Shown here one piece after another: positions 35,283 to 44,724 of a DNA stretch of 46,015 nucleotides. A program made the translations under genes and the position numbers. The DNA comes from Porticoccaceae bacterium (GTDB lineage Bacteria; Pseudomonadota; Gammaproteobacteria; Pseudomonadales; Porticoccaceae). Location of the stretch: contig JANXGQ010000063.1 in assembly GCA_024959305.1 (NCBI GenBank), positions 1-46,015 on the forward strand. The letters are read 5' to 3'. Within the stretch, counting starts at the first letter, position 1; each line of letters opens with the position of its first letter. The notes beneath the pieces were generated by a model. The model was given only the letters and a program-made list of their open reading frames with translations, was not told the origin of the DNA and made no database searches.

Positions 35283-36320
35283 GTGGATATTAATCAAGCG
35301 TTAGAAATTGTCGTCAATAAAGAGCACCTAAATGCAGAATCTATGCGCGATGTTATGCGGCAGATTATGACCGGCCAAGCCACTCAGGCTCAGATAGGAG
35401 CTTTTTTAGTTGCCCTGCGTATGAAGGGAGAAACTATCGATGAGATTGCTGGTGCGGTTGAGGTTATGCGTGAACTGGCGACGGGTGTCGAGGTCTCTGG
35501 GGACTATCTAGTGGACATTGTTGGAACCGGCGGCGATGAGTCAAACCTATTTAATGTCTCCACCGCATCCACCTTTGTGGTGGCGGCCTCGGGCGGGCAA
35601 GTAGCCAAACATGGCAATCGCTCGGTCAGCAGTAGCAGTGGTGCTGCCGATCTTCTTGAGGCCGCGGGGGTTAATTTAAATCTAAAACCCGATCAGGTCG
35701 CCCTCTGCGTTAAAGAACTGGGTGTAGGCTTTATGTTTGCGCCGGCTCACCACAGTGCCATGAAGCATGCAATCGGGCCGCGGCGGGAGCTGGGGTTGCG
35801 AACTATCTTTAACATCTTGGGCCCCATGACCAATCCCGCTGGCGTCAAACAACAGCTGATTGGTGTCTATGAGCAGTCGCTGTGCCGACCCATGGCAGAG
35901 GTCCTCGGGCGATTGGGGGCCAAGCATATTATGGTGGTGCATTCGGCAGATGGGCTGGATGAGATCAGCATAGCCGCTGAGACGTTTGTCGCCGAATATA
36001 AAGATGGAGCTATCACCGAATATAAAATTAATCCCGAAGAATTTTTCTCGACGCGACAGAGTCTGCAGGGCCTATCTGTGACCAATGCGCAACAGTCTCT
36101 CGCATTAATACTGGACGCACTGGGCAAACAAAAAGGGGCCAATGCGGCCAAGGCAGCGGATCTTATAGCGATTAATTCAGGAGCTGCGCTCTATGTGGCG
36201 GGCTGTGCCAACGACTTAAAACAGGGTGTAGCCATGGCACAGGACGCCATTCAATCAGGGTTGGCCAAAGCTAAAATTTCAGATTTCACCGCCTTTACGG
36301 CGGCCCAGGCAGATGCCTAA
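35283..36320 (+). CDS. trpD: anthranilate phosphoribosyltransferase
   Basis: Joins anthranilate to PRPP. The PRPP-binding [19 protein letters not shown] lies near residues 79-97, [19 protein letters not shown] near 106-124, and [10 protein letters not shown] near 151-160. Starts at GTG 35283, 3 bp after the trpG stop. Full length at 345 residues. Confidence 0.97.
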   Translation: MDINQALEIVVNKEHLNAESMRDVMRQIMTGQATQAQIGAFLVALRMKGETIDEIAGAVEVMRELATGVEVSGDYLVDIVGTGGDESNLFNVSTASTFVVAASGGQVAKHGNRSVSSSSGAADLLEAAGVNLNLKPDQVALCVKELGVGFMFAPAHHSAMKHAIGPRRELGLRTIFNILGPMTNPAGVKQQLIGVYEQSLCRPMAEVLGRLGAKHIMVVHSADGLDEISIAAETFVAEYKDGAITEYKINPEEFFSTRQSLQGLSVTNAQQSLALILDALGKQKGANAAKAADLIAINSGAALYVAGCANDLKQGVAMAQDAIQSGLAKAKISDFTAFTAAQADA

Positions 36321-36342
36321 GTACTGTCTAGAGAGATAACTA

Positions 36343-37143
36343 ATGAAAATGGATACACCTACGGTATTAAAAAAAATCCTAACTCGAAAGCGAGAGGAGG
36401 TCACTGAGCGGCAATCTAGGGTCTCTTTGGATCAAATACACAAAGAAATTGAGATTGCCGCGCCGCCGCGCGGGTTTGCCGCAGCCTTGGCGGCAAAAAT
36501 AGCAGCGGATCAGCCTGCGGTAATTGCAGAAATTAAAAAAGCCTCTCCCAGCAAAGGGGTTATAAGGGAGCATTTCGACCCGGTTGCTATAGCAAAAAGT
36601 TATCAGCAGGGCGGCGCCACCTGCCTGTCGATTCTAACTGATATAGATTTTTTTCAAGGGGCTGATGAGTATCTGAAAACTGCTCGCGCTGCCTGCGCAC
36701 TGCCGGTGATTAGGAAAGACTTTATTATTGATGAGTATCAACTCTATGAGTCTCGTGCTCTTGGAGCAGATTGTGTGCTGTTGATTGTTGCAGCGCTGGA
36801 GCCCTCAAAGCTCAAGAGGCTTCATGAAGTTGCGCTATCTGTGGGTTTGGATGTATTGATCGAAGTTCATAATCAAGCAGAGCTCGAGTTGGCTCTCGAC
36901 TTGGATAATCAAATGCTGGGCATCAACAATCGCAACCTCCATACCTTCGAGGTGTCGCTGGAAAACACCTATCAATTATTAGACAAGATTCCTGAAGATC
37001 GGATTATTATCACTGAAAGCGGAATCAATAGCAGGCAAGATGTTCTGGCAATGCGCAACAAAAAGGTCAATGCCTTTTTAGTCGGCGAAGCCTTTATGCG
37101 CAGTGATGAACCCGGGCAGCAACTCAGGGAGTTTTTTGGCTAA
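36343..37143 (+). CDS. trpC: indole-3-glycerol phosphate synthase
   Basis: Ring-closing decarboxylase of tryptophan synthesis. TIM barrel with [20 protein letters not shown] near residues 60-79, which includes the catalytic lysine, [14 protein letters not shown] near 96-109, [22 protein letters not shown] and the final ESGINS. It is not fused to trpF, unlike the E. coli enzyme. At 266 residues it is full length. Last gene of the cluster; trpF, trpB and trpA are not in the window. It ends 7 bp from convergent crp. Confidence 0.97.
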   Translation: MKMDTPTVLKKILTRKREEVTERQSRVSLDQIHKEIEIAAPPRGFAAALAAKIAADQPAVIAEIKKASPSKGVIREHFDPVAIAKSYQQGGATCLSILTDIDFFQGADEYLKTARAACALPVIRKDFIIDEYQLYESRALGADCVLLIVAALEPSKLKRLHEVALSVGLDVLIEVHNQAELELALDLDNQMLGINNRNLHTFEVSLENTYQLLDKIPEDRIIITESGINSRQDVLAMRNKKVNAFLVGEAFMRSDEPGQQLREFFG

Positions 37144-37150
37144 AGGGGGG

Positions 37151-37807
37151 TTAGTGCGCAAATGGCAATTGCCGAGAGCCTTTTCCAAAAACCACTATGG
37201 TCTTTCCGGACAGCGAGATTAATTCACTTTCCTCGAAGTTTTTGAGTGCGCGACCAACCATTTCCCGTGAGCAGCCGACCAGTTTTGCGATCTCCTGTCG
37301 CGTTGCGCGTATTTGGGTGCCCTGTCCATGTAGTGTCGCATCTGGCTCTTGGCATAAGGAGAGCAGTGTGTGCGCCACGCGGCCGCTGACATCTAGAAAC
37401 GCCAGATTACAGACCCTGCGCGATGTATTGCGCAGCCGCTTTACCACCTGCTTGCTCACGGCGAATAGAAACTCTGGGTGTTTTGTGTTCAGTTCAAAAA
37501 ATTTGTCGTAGCTAATTTCTCCCAGCTCGCAATTTGATTTAGCGCGAATGCAGGCACTGCGACGCTGTTCTTCAAACAGCCCCATCTCGCCGACAAAATC
37601 TCCGGGATTAAGATAGGCCAGTGTAATTTCTTTGCCCTCATTATCCTCCACCACTGCGGCAACTGATCCGGAGATAATGTAATACAATGTATCACTCTGA
37701 TCTCCCGAATAGAGAATGGTGCTTTTTGCGGCATGCTTGCTCTTGCGACAATGGATTAAGAGTATTTCTATATTTTGTAAACAGGGATCTGCTTGTATAA
37801 TTGCCAC
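37151..37807 (-). CDS. crp: cAMP receptor protein (CRP/Vfr family)
   Basis: Global transcription regulator. The cyclic-nucleotide domain (about 20-120) keeps the phosphate-binding cassette GEMGLFEEQRRSAC with Arg83 and Ser84, so cAMP binding is expected. The long dimer helix is followed by a helix-turn-helix, TRQEIAKLVGCSREMVGRAL at 169-188, almost identical to E. coli CRP and so likely to read TGTGA-N6-TCACA sites. At 218 residues it resembles Vfr. Downstream of trpC and divergent from osmC, as in Pseudomonas. Confidence 0.95.
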   Translation of the reverse strand: MAIIQADPCLQNIEILLIHCRKSKHAAKSTILYSGDQSDTLYYIISGSVAAVVEDNEGKEITLAYLNPGDFVGEMGLFEEQRRSACIRAKSNCELGEISYDKFFELNTKHPEFLFAVSKQVVKRLRNTSRRVCNLAFLDVSGRVAHTLLSLCQEPDATLHGQGTQIRATRQEIAKLVGCSREMVGRALKNFEESELISLSGKTIVVFGKGSRQLPFAH

Positions 37808-37977
37808 ACTTTATCTCCATATCCTGATATCACGAGGCTCGAAAATCCGTTTTCTCGTGTCCTAAATTAGGTTGGTACACAGTACTATACTAGTAAAGAT
37901 TGCAGTCTTTTGTATAAATTTTTATGGCTAGGATAGTAAAATCAAATTGTACAAATAGATGTTTGAGGATCAAAAAA

Positions 37978-38397
37978 ATGAAAGCAGTAGTCAAGTGGGT
38001 AGACGGTGTAATGTTCCTCGGTGAGTCCGGCAGTGGACATGCTGTAGCTATGGATGGTGCGCCGGATCAGGGTGGCAGAAATATAGCAGCTCGCCCTATG
38101 GAGATGCTGCTTATTGGGCTCGGTGGTTGCGCCTCCTTTGATGTTTTGACCATGTTAAAGAAAGGCCGACAACAGGTGACTGATTGTAGAGCAGAGTTAG
38201 AGGCAGAGCGTGCGGATACAGTGCCGGCAGTATTTAGCAGCATACATATTAAATTTATTGTCTGCGGCACTGAATTAAAGGAGACACAGGTTAAAAGAGC
38301 GGTTGCACTGTCAGCGGAAAAGTACTGTTCTGCATCTATTATGTTGGAGGCTGCTGGGGTCGCTATTACTCACAGCTATGAGATACAGCAGGCGTAG
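37978..38397 (+). CDS. OsmC family protein (YhfA-like)
   Basis: OsmC-fold protein with the two redox cysteines, Cys51 in LGGCASFDVLTML and Cys117 in EKYCSASIML, so probably a thiol-dependent peroxide-handling protein; the YhfA branch is not well characterised. ATG 37978 with GAGGA 8 nt upstream gives 139 residues; the frame extends 18 codons further but those residues are not conserved-looking. Divergent from crp, the same arrangement as yhfA-crp in E. coli. Confidence 0.9.
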   Translation: MKAVVKWVDGVMFLGESGSGHAVAMDGAPDQGGRNIAARPMEMLLIGLGGCASFDVLTMLKKGRQQVTDCRAELEAERADTVPAVFSSIHIKFIVCGTELKETQVKRAVALSAEKYCSASIMLEAAGVAITHSYEIQQA

Positions 38398-38441
38398 AGC
38401 ATATTGCGGCAGGATATTGGATAACTGTAAAAGGCACAAAT

Positions 38442-38468
38442 AAAAAAGGGAGCCTAAAGAAGGCTCCC
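38442..38468 (-). terminator. intrinsic terminator on the minus strand (candidate sRNA end)
   Basis: GGGAGCC (38448-38454) and GGCTCCC (38462-38468) form a 7-bp stem with a 7-nt loop. Six A residues at 38442-38447 become a U-tract on the minus strand. On the plus strand only ATAAAATTCTTT follows, so the orientation is minus and it does not simply serve osmC. Confidence 0.8.
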
Positions 38469-38593
38469 ATAAAATTCTTTGGATAAACCACAAAGAGGGA
38501 TTGGGGGGGTACAGAAAGATGCCAATTACTCGAGACCTTTCTAGGGCGCGCAGACTAATGTCGTTGCAGCCATAAATCAAATGCATTTATTGC
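38442..38593 (-). ncRNA. candidate small RNA, about 150 nt
   Basis: Between two minus-strand terminators lies a stretch with no convincing gene. An extended -10, TGTTATAGT (hexamer at 38605-38600), would start transcription near 38593, ending at the terminator at 38442-38468. The RNA would contain a run of seven C residues and a CCCTC, the kind of single-stranded C-rich segment that pairs with Shine-Dalgarno sequences. The -35 is poor. A LysR-type dyad (38581-38595) covers the predicted start site. Confidence 0.45.
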
Positions 38594-38595
38594 AT
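38581..38595. promoter_or_regulatory. LysR-type dyad, second copy (ATGCA-N5-TGCAT)
   Basis: ATGCATTTATTGCAT, with the same arms and spacing as the dyad in front of the lysR gene and the same CAA just upstream. It overlaps the predicted transcription start of the candidate sRNA, a position suited to repression. Confidence 0.5.
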
Positions 38596-38633
38596 ATCTA
38601 CTATAACAATATGTAATGACCTCTAAGACAGGC

Positions 38634-38658
38634 AAAAAAAAGGGCCCTAGCGGGCCCT
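38634..38658 (-). terminator. intrinsic terminator of the 53-residue gene
   Basis: AGGGCCC (38641-38647), TAGC loop, GGGCCCT (38652-38658), with seven A residues at 38634-38640 giving a U-tract on the minus strand. It lies 57 bp past the stop codon of the small gene. Confidence 0.88.
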
Positions 38659-38715
38659 TATAAAAAATCCTATAGCAAGGATTAAGGGGGTTAAAACTTT
38701 GAATTTGTTTAAGCG

Positions 38716-38877
38716 TTAAGCTACTTTTTCGGCTGCTGTTTTACAGCTTGACGAGTTAGAAGTCTTGCGCTTTCCAGAAGTCTTGCGCCTAGGCGTCTCC
38801 AGCTTTGCGAATTCATCTCTGGCTATTTCCATACCGGTAAGTCCAGTAAAACCAAGTAATAAATATACAAGTGCCAT
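38716..38877 (-). CDS. 53-residue hypothetical protein divergent from lysR
   Basis: MALVYLLLGFTGLTGMEIAR begins this small protein: a hydrophobic segment at about 2-15, a short acidic stretch, then a Lys/Arg/Ser-rich tail from about residue 29. I do not recognise it; a membrane-tethered or nucleic-acid-binding peptide is possible. Support: GGAG about 9 nt before the ATG, a promoter TTGGAT-N17-TATAGT upstream, and its own terminator. The frame is open to 39021, but that would run through the promoter, so the short form is preferred. Confidence 0.65.
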   Translation of the reverse strand: MALVYLLLGFTGLTGMEIARDEFAKLETPRRKTSGKRKTSNSSSCKTAAEKVA

Positions 38878-38926
38878 GTCTTCAATCTCCTCTGTGTTAA
38901 ATAAGCGCAATCGCTTTATGGGTGAC

Positions 38927-38955
38927 ACTATAGTAATTTCCATGTCATAATCCAA
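38927..38955 (-). promoter_or_regulatory. promoter of the 53-residue gene
   Basis: On the minus strand, TTGGAT (38955-38950), a 17-bp spacer and TATAGT (38932-38927). The LysR-type dyad at 38956-38970 abuts the -35 on its upstream side, centred near -43, a position typical for activation by LysR proteins. Confidence 0.55.
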
Positions 38956-38970
38956 ATGCATTGTTTGCAT
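38956..38970. promoter_or_regulatory. LysR-type dyad upstream of lysR (ATGCA-N5-TGCAT)
   Basis: ATGCATTGTTTGCAT has 5-bp arms and contains the T-N11-A pattern of LysR boxes (T38957, A38969). It lies between the divergent 53-residue gene and the lysR gene. A weak plus-strand promoter (TTGCAT 38965-38970, TAATAT 38989-38994) overlaps it, which would permit autorepression. Confidence 0.6.
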
Positions 38971-39020
38971 TAAGAGTATGCGTTTTTGTAATATGCTGGT
39001 GCAATTAGGAGGTAAGATCA

Positions 39021-39989
39021 ATGAACTTACAGAAGTTCTCTCGTCTAGATTTGAATTTATTGGTTTCGTTACAGGCCCTCCTAGAAGAAAAAAGTGTGAC
39101 TAGGGCCGCTCGACGATTATATATAACCCAGCCTGCTATGAGTCGCGTGTTGCAGCGCTTGCGGGATCAATTAGAAGACCCGCTGTTTACGCGCATCGGC
39201 AATGAATTGGTGCCCACTCCAAAAGCCAGAGACCTGCAGCTGCGCTTGCCAAGGCTGCTAGATAGTATCTTGGAGGTGGTTACCGAAGGAGAGTTTGATC
39301 CAGCTACCTATATTGGAGAGATCACTATAGCGGTTCCAGAATTTGTGGCCATTTCATTGATCTCCGAGTTGACTCGAGTGGTCACTGAGCAGGCTCCCGG
39401 ATTGATTCTATCTATATCCAGCGAAACTGAGTCTGTGCAAGGAGAATTGGCTGAGGGTGTGTTGGATTTCGCAATTGATATAGACAGGGTTATCAGTGAA
39501 GATATCAGTTCCAAAAGGTTGGCAATTTTCACCCCCTCAATATGGATGCGAGAGGGACACCCGCTGGCTGCCAAGTCGGAGATTGCTCTTGACGAGATCT
39601 TGGAATACCCGTTCGTTCAATACTACCTGCTTATTTCGAAGCGTGTTAGCGCGCGTACCGATGCCCGGTTTGATAGAGCGCTTCGGGATCTCGGGCGCAA
39701 GCGTAAAAAAGCCTTGGTAACCAACCAATTGATGACCGCAATGGAGACGGTTTGTGACACCGACTGTTTGATGGTCGCGGCCAAATACGGCCTTGCTATG
39801 GAGCGGGAGATGTATAGGATAGTGCGCAAGCGCTATCCTACAGAATTGCCTCATGTTGAAACAATTCCCTTGGTTTTGCTACAGCACAGGCGAACTGCAA
39901 GCTCGCCGATACATCATTGGATATCCAGTAAGATCGTCGAATCGATCAAGGAATGGCAGAGAGATATTGATGCCGACAGTAAAAGCTAG
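39021..39989 (+). CDS. LysR family transcriptional regulator
   Basis: A 322-residue regulator with the N-terminal winged helix-turn-helix at about 25-48 (SVTRAARRLYITQPAMSRVL) after a DLNLLVSLQALLEE segment like that of the NodD/LeuO branch, and a substrate-binding-type effector domain from about 95. The effector is unknown. AGGAGG lies upstream of the ATG. It sits between osmC and coq7, where Pseudomonas has speD, together with a divergent small gene that it probably controls. Confidence 0.93.
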   Translation: MNLQKFSRLDLNLLVSLQALLEEKSVTRAARRLYITQPAMSRVLQRLRDQLEDPLFTRIGNELVPTPKARDLQLRLPRLLDSILEVVTEGEFDPATYIGEITIAVPEFVAISLISELTRVVTEQAPGLILSISSETESVQGELAEGVLDFAIDIDRVISEDISSKRLAIFTPSIWMREGHPLAAKSEIALDEILEYPFVQYYLLISKRVSARTDARFDRALRDLGRKRKKALVTNQLMTAMETVCDTDCLMVAAKYGLAMEREMYRIVRKRYPTELPHVETIPLVLLQHRRTASSPIHHWISSKIVESIKEWQRDIDADSKS

Positions 39990-39990
39990 C

Positions 39991-40635
39991 CTAGATTCTA
40001 TAGCTGCTCTGAGTCATTGCCGATGACACCAGAGTCATTAATTTTTTGACCGGTTTGGGAAACTGATAACCGCCGGCCGCCAGTGCTGATTGTGCATGTT
40101 TCTCTTCGTCAACAAGCATTTGCTCCACTACAGAGCGGCTCTTTTTATCTTCGGTGGGGAGCTCATCGAGATGTTTTTGCAGATGTTTGCACACCTGATC
40201 TTCGGTGGCGGCCACAAAGCCAAGACTAAGTTTATCGCTAACTAGTCCGGCACCGGCGCCAAGCGCAAATGACATTGCATACCATGCGGGGTTAAGGGCG
40301 CTGGTCTTGCCACCCAGCTCCGCTAGTCGCTCTTCACACCATGCCAGATGATCAATTTCTTCCTCGGCGGCCTGTTCCATCTGTTTGCCCACCTCGGGCA
40401 ACTTAGCAGTTAGCGCCTGGCCCTGATAGAGTGCCTGTGCGCAGATTTCGCCGGCGTGGTTGACGCGCATCAAGCCTATGGCGTGGTGGCGCTCCTGTTC
40501 CGACAGTTCAGATTCCTGAATATTGGATGCTGGAGAAAGCCGATCTGGCTTTGGCGCATTGCCAAAAGCCGTTCGCAAGCCCAGATCAATCTGGCTTAAA
40601 AGTTGGTCTATTGAAGAAAGTTGTCTTTGTCCCAT
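39991..40635 (-). CDS. coq7: demethoxyubiquinone hydroxylase Coq7
   Basis: Di-iron monooxygenase for the C6 hydroxylation in ubiquinone synthesis, used by pseudomonads and relatives in place of UbiF. Iron ligands lie in [29 protein letters not shown] and [13 protein letters not shown]. Length 214. Its stop codon is directly adjacent to the convergent lysR end. Works in the same pathway as ubiD at 17083. Confidence 0.96.
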   Translation of the reverse strand: MGQRQLSSIDQLLSQIDLGLRTAFGNAPKPDRLSPASNIQESELSEQERHHAIGLMRVNHAGEICAQALYQGQALTAKLPEVGKQMEQAAEEEIDHLAWCEERLAELGGKTSALNPAWYAMSFALGAGAGLVSDKLSLGFVAATEDQVCKHLQKHLDELPTEDKKSRSVVEQMLVDEEKHAQSALAAGGYQFPKPVKKLMTLVSSAMTQSSYRI

Positions 40636-40658
40636 CGTACTATTTAGTCTACCCGTCT

Positions 40659-41393
40659 TCAGTGCAGTTGAATTCTATCAGTGAATTGCCGCTTTTTAAT
40701 GACCAGCACAGGCAGGTAGGCCAAGGCAAAGAAGCCCATTGCCAGTAGCTCGACCACCAGAATATAGATTGGCCAAGGTCCGAACAGATCCAGTATAGAT
40801 GGATTGATCGGTTTTGCCATCAAATAAAAATAGTTTGCATCTAACAACAGGTTGATGGGCATCAGTGCTAAAACGTAAATATTTAGCCAGACAAAGGTCC
40901 TGACAATACCTTTGGCTGTCGGATACAGTTGGAAGCGCAGCAGATAATGGATCACCAGAATTACCAAGCCCACATGAGTAATCCAGTATTTAAAAAAACC
41001 ATAGGTTGGAAAACCAACATATAAATCTGGGGTAATGACCGACTGCAAGGTTCCAGCCATCACCATAAAATAGACTATTTCAAAATACTTATGGTTGGGG
41101 TTCCAAAACAGCCAAGGGGCCAACAGTGCAAATAGGTTGCAGGTGGATAGTGGCAGATGTACGGCTATATCGAACCGACCTAGCCCAATACTCAGTGCAA
41201 TATAAACCACTAGCGTCAGAGCCAGAAACAGCGAGAGTAAGCGGCCGATTAACAGATTTTGGCTGCGCTTTAGCCGTCGACCCACAACAACCAGCAGTAT
41301 TAACAGGGCTAGAGACAGCAGTATTGTGACAAAATGGGCTTGGCTGAATGAGCTAAAAGGTATATCGCTTCGAAAAAAGGCTGTGCCGGACAT
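40659..41393 (-). CDS. TIGR02206/YwaF family integral membrane protein
   Basis: A 244-residue membrane protein with about seven hydrophobic helices. [19 protein letters not shown] near 79-97 and [20 protein letters not shown] near 114-133 match the YwaF-like family. Function is unknown. It lies between purD and coq7 on the same strand, with 27 bp to purD. Confidence 0.82.
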   Translation of the reverse strand: MSGTAFFRSDIPFSSFSQAHFVTILLSLALLILLVVVGRRLKRSQNLLIGRLLSLFLALTLVVYIALSIGLGRFDIAVHLPLSTCNLFALLAPWLFWNPNHKYFEIVYFMVMAGTLQSVITPDLYVGFPTYGFFKYWITHVGLVILVIHYLLRFQLYPTAKGIVRTFVWLNIYVLALMPINLLLDANYFYLMAKPINPSILDLFGPWPIYILVVELLAMGFFALAYLPVLVIKKRQFTDRIQLH

Positions 41394-41420
41394 CAGTGTA
41401 CGCCTCTGTTGTTAACAGGG

Positions 41421-42731
41421 TTAGCAATTTTTCCCTTCGCGCAGTATTGCCCTCCAGGCAATATCATCTCGGTAAAACATATTATCCCAGCTTATATTAG
41501 AGGCCAACTTATAGGCCTGTTGCTGTGCATCCGAAACATTGTCACCCAATGCGGTAGCGCAGAGTACGCGGCCGCCGTTAGTGCAAATATCACCCTCTGT
41601 TTGGGCGGTTCCGGCATGAAAAACTTTCTCAGAAACAGTATTGGATAGATTTCCCTGTGTTGGGGTTGGCAGGCCGCTGATAATATCGCCTTTGCGATAA
41701 CTACCCGGATAGCCGCCAGCTGCCAGCACCACCCCCACTGAGGGTCGACTGTCCCAGACTGTCTGCTCTCTATCCAGTTGTCCTTGCAGTGCAGCTAGGC
41801 AATGATCGACAAGATCGGACTGCAAGCGCAGCATAATCGGCTGTGTCTCCGGATCGCCAAAACGGCAATTATATTCGATCACCTTGGGGGTGCCGTCGGC
41901 CATAATCATCAACCCAGCATACAGAAAGCCGGTATAACGATTGCCCTCCTCAGCCATACCTTTAACGGTTGGATAAATAACCTCGTCCATGACTCGTTGA
42001 TAGATAGTGGCATCCACCACCGGTGCTGGTGAATAGGCGCCCATGCCTCCGGTATTGGGGCCGGTATCGCCAACGCCCACTCGTTTATGGTCTTGGCTGG
42101 TTGCCATGGGTAGCACATGGGTGCCGTCGGCCATCACAATAAAACTAGCTTCTTCACCATCCAAAAATTCTTCAATTACCACGCGGTGTCCAGCTTCGCC
42201 AAAGGCGTTGCCCGCCAGCATATCTCGCACCGCGGCCTCTGCCTCTTCTAGGGCCATGGCCACAATGACTCCCTTGCCAGCGGCAAGACCATCGGCTTTT
42301 ACAACAATAGGTGCTCCCACTTGCTGCAAATAAGCCAGTGCCGCATCTACATCAGTAAAGGTTTCGTAGTTGGCGGTAGGGATTTGGTGGCGTGCCAAAA
42401 AGTCTTTGGTAAATGATTTTGAACCCTCGAGCTGAGCGGCGCCAGTGGAGGGTCCAAAAATAGGCAGTTTGCGGCTGGCAAAGTAATCCACAATGCCGTC
42501 AACTAGGGGTTGCTCTGGGCCGACAATGGTCAAGCCTACATGGTTTGACTCGGCAAAATCAGCCAGTGCCTCGAAATTATCCACGCCGACGGCAATATTT
42601 TTCAGGTCCGGCTCAATCGCTGTTCCGGCATTTCCCGGCGCAACAAAAACAGTCTCGACTTTTGATGATTGCGCGGCCTTCCATGCCAGTGCGTGTTCGC
42701 GGCCCCCAGAGCCAATAACCAATACATTCAT
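41421..42731 (-). CDS. purD: phosphoribosylamine-glycine ligase
   Basis: ATP-grasp enzyme of the second step of purine synthesis. N-terminal MNVLVIGSGGREHALAWK, the ATP-grasp core with VVKADGLAAGKGV near 152-164, EEFLDGEEAS near 191-200, and the metal-binding YNCRFGDPETQ near 286-296. Full length at 436 residues. Follows purH after a 99-bp gap, the usual pairing. Confidence 0.98.
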   Translation of the reverse strand: MNVLVIGSGGREHALAWKAAQSSKVETVFVAPGNAGTAIEPDLKNIAVGVDNFEALADFAESNHVGLTIVGPEQPLVDGIVDYFASRKLPIFGPSTGAAQLEGSKSFTKDFLARHQIPTANYETFTDVDAALAYLQQVGAPIVVKADGLAAGKGVIVAMALEEAEAAVRDMLAGNAFGEAGHRVVIEEFLDGEEASFIVMADGTHVLPMATSQDHKRVGVGDTGPNTGGMGAYSPAPVVDATIYQRVMDEVIYPTVKGMAEEGNRYTGFLYAGLMIMADGTPKVIEYNCRFGDPETQPIMLRLQSDLVDHCLAALQGQLDREQTVWDSRPSVGVVLAAGGYPGSYRKGDIISGLPTPTQGNLSNTVSEKVFHAGTAQTEGDICTNGGRVLCATALGDNVSDAQQQAYKLASNISWDNMFYRDDIAWRAILREGKNC

Positions 42732-42830
42732 AGTATAAAACTTTCACTGCTATATTTTGATGGTTTGGATTGTATCAAAGTGCACAGCCACAGCGGTAAA
42801 AAACCATAGGCGCATTTAAATTAATCAAAT

Positions 42831-44405
42831 CTAGTGCCGGAAATGGCGCATACCGGTAAATACCATAGCCATGCCGTGCTCATTGGCCGCCGCTATCACT
42901 TCATTGTCGCGCATAGAGCCACCGGGCTGAATAATACAGCCAATTCCCGCTTCGCCCGCATTATCTATACCGTCGCGGAAGGGGAAAAAGGCATCGGATG
43001 CCATCACCGCACCCTTCACTTCAAGACCTGCGTGTTCGGCTTTGATAGCGGCGATACGAGCGCTATTAATACGGCTCATCTGTCCCGCGCCCACGCCAAC
43101 AGTTTGATGGTTTTTAGCGTAGACAATGGCATTGGACTTAACCATTTTGGCGACTTTCCAAGCAAACAGCATATCCGCCATCTCCTGCTCGGTGGGCACC
43201 CGCTGGGTCACCACTTTCAGGTCTTTCTGGTCGATCATGCCATTGTCGCGGTCCTGAATCAGCAGGCCGCCATTCACTCGTTTATAGTCAAAATCTTGCG
43301 GGCGTTGATTATTCCAGCTACCGCACTCCAAGAGACGCACATTTTTCTTAGCGCTGACCGCAGTGATGGCTTCAGCAGCTACCGAAGGCGCAATAATCAC
43401 CTCCACAAACTGTTTTTCGCAAATAGCGGCGGCAGTGGCGGCATCCAGTTCGCGGTTAAAGGCGATAATGCCGCCGAACGCGGATTCTGGATCTGTGGCA
43501 AAAGCCAGATCGTAGGCGCTTCCTATATCTGTCGCCACTGCAACCCCGCAGGGATTGGCGTGTTTAACGATTACGCAGGCGGGTTGCTCGAATTGTTTAA
43601 CGGTTTCCAATGCGGCATCTGTATCCGCAATATTATTAAAGGACAGCTCCTTACCCTGTAGCTGTGTTGCGGTTGCCACGCTGGCTTCCGCAGGCTTGGC
43701 CTGAGTATAGAAAGCGGCTTTTTGGTGGGGATTCTCACCATAGCGCATAGCCTGAGTTTTCACATACTGCACATTGTAGGTGTCTGAAAAATCGCGTTTG
43801 GCATTCGCTGTGTCACGGGCGCCAAAGTGGTTGGCAATCATGCCGTCATAAGCAGCGGTATGTTCAAAGGCTTTAACCATCAGTTTGTATCTGGTCTTAT
43901 AGTCCATCTGCCCTTGATTGCCCTGCATTTCTTCAATCACGCTTTGGTAGTCACTCGCGTTAACGACAATTGCCACATCGCGATGATTTTTCGCCGCTGA
44001 GCGCACCATGGCGGGCCCGCCAATATCAATATTTTCAATGGCTGTAGGCAGATCGCAATTGGGATCTGCCACAGTGGCGGCAAAGGGATAGAGATTAACC
44101 ACCACCATATCAATGGCTTTAATGCCGTGCTCGTCCATCACCTGTTCGTCGGTGCCGCGCCGACCTAAAATACCGCCGTGAATTTTTGGGTGCAATGTTT
44201 TGACTCGGCCATCCATCATTTCCGGAAAGCCCGTATAGTCCGACACTTCTGTCGCCTGAATGCCCTGTTCTTTAAGTAGGCGGAAGGTGCCACCAGTGGA
44301 CAGTATCTCTACCCCCTGATCATTGAGCGATCGGGCAAATTCAACAATGCCGGTTTTATCTGAAACACTGATTAGGGCGCGGGAGATTTTTCTTGGTTCG
44401 CTCAT
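42831..44405 (-). CDS. purH: bifunctional AICAR transformylase / IMP cyclohydrolase
   Basis: Last two steps of IMP synthesis. The N-terminal cyclohydrolase domain (about 1-200) has [28 protein letters not shown] and the [15 protein letters not shown] segment. The C-terminal transformylase domain has the catalytic KHANPCG near 284-290 and the ending [20 protein letters not shown]. Full length at 524 residues. 16 bp downstream of fis. Confidence 0.98.
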   Translation of the reverse strand: MSEPRKISRALISVSDKTGIVEFARSLNDQGVEILSTGGTFRLLKEQGIQATEVSDYTGFPEMMDGRVKTLHPKIHGGILGRRGTDEQVMDEHGIKAIDMVVVNLYPFAATVADPNCDLPTAIENIDIGGPAMVRSAAKNHRDVAIVVNASDYQSVIEEMQGNQGQMDYKTRYKLMVKAFEHTAAYDGMIANHFGARDTANAKRDFSDTYNVQYVKTQAMRYGENPHQKAAFYTQAKPAEASVATATQLQGKELSFNNIADTDAALETVKQFEQPACVIVKHANPCGVAVATDIGSAYDLAFATDPESAFGGIIAFNRELDAATAAAICEKQFVEVIIAPSVAAEAITAVSAKKNVRLLECGSWNNQRPQDFDYKRVNGGLLIQDRDNGMIDQKDLKVVTQRVPTEQEMADMLFAWKVAKMVKSNAIVYAKNHQTVGVGAGQMSRINSARIAAIKAEHAGLEVKGAVMASDAFFPFRDGIDNAGEAGIGCIIQPGGSMRDNEVIAAANEHGMAMVFTGMRHFRH

Positions 44406-44421
44406 GAAGTCCTCTGGTTAT

Positions 44422-44724
44422 TTAAAGAAGGTTGTACTGTTTTAATTTTTTGCGCAGGGTGCCGCGGTTAAGACCCAGCAACTCCGCAGTTTTACTCTGA
44501 TTTTGGCGGGTATAATTCATTGCGGCTTCAAGTAATGGCGGTTCCACTTCAGCCATAACAAGATTGTAAAGATCTCTGGTATCCTGACCATCCAAATCCT
44601 CAAAATAGCGCTGCATAGCTTCAGCTACATGGTCTCGAAGTGACTGCCGATGGGTAAATGTTATCTGCGCAGGGTCGCCATCTATATTGGCCATTGCTGG
44701 TGAATTATCTAGTTCAGAGGTCAT
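44422..44724 (-). CDS. fis: DNA-binding protein Fis
   Basis: Nucleoid protein and global regulator. The N-terminal part carries the flexible arms; the C-terminal helix-turn-helix reads YTRQNQSKTAELLGLNRGTL and ends KKLKQYNLL, nearly the E. coli sequence. 100 residues against 98 in E. coli. Its ATG overlaps the dusB stop by four bases, the standard dusB-fis operon, in which dusB is the first gene. Confidence 0.97.
   Translation of the reverse strand: MTSELDNSPAMANIDGDPAQITFTHRQSLRDHVAEAMQRYFEDLDGQDTRDLYNLVMAEVEPPLLEAAMNYTRQNQSKTAELLGLNRGTLRKKLKQYNLL

Noticed and set aside
37831..37859. CACGAG-N17-CTCGTG inverted repeat between crp and osmC as a CRP site
   Set aside because: It does not match TGTGA-N6-TCACA and the spacer is too long; it may still be a site for another factor.
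38311..38586. 91-codon minus-strand frame between osmC and the small gene
   Set aside because: It runs through the intrinsic terminator at 38442-38468 and into osmC, and has no ribosome binding site or family resemblance. The region is better explained as a candidate sRNA.
38878..39021. N-terminal extension of the 53-residue gene to 101 residues
   Set aside because: It would cross the predicted promoter and the LysR-type dyad; the shorter form has a good ribosome binding site.
42834..43661. 275-codon open frame on the plus strand
   Set aside because: Lies wholly antisense to purH, whose protein is unmistakable; the translation has no recognisable domain.
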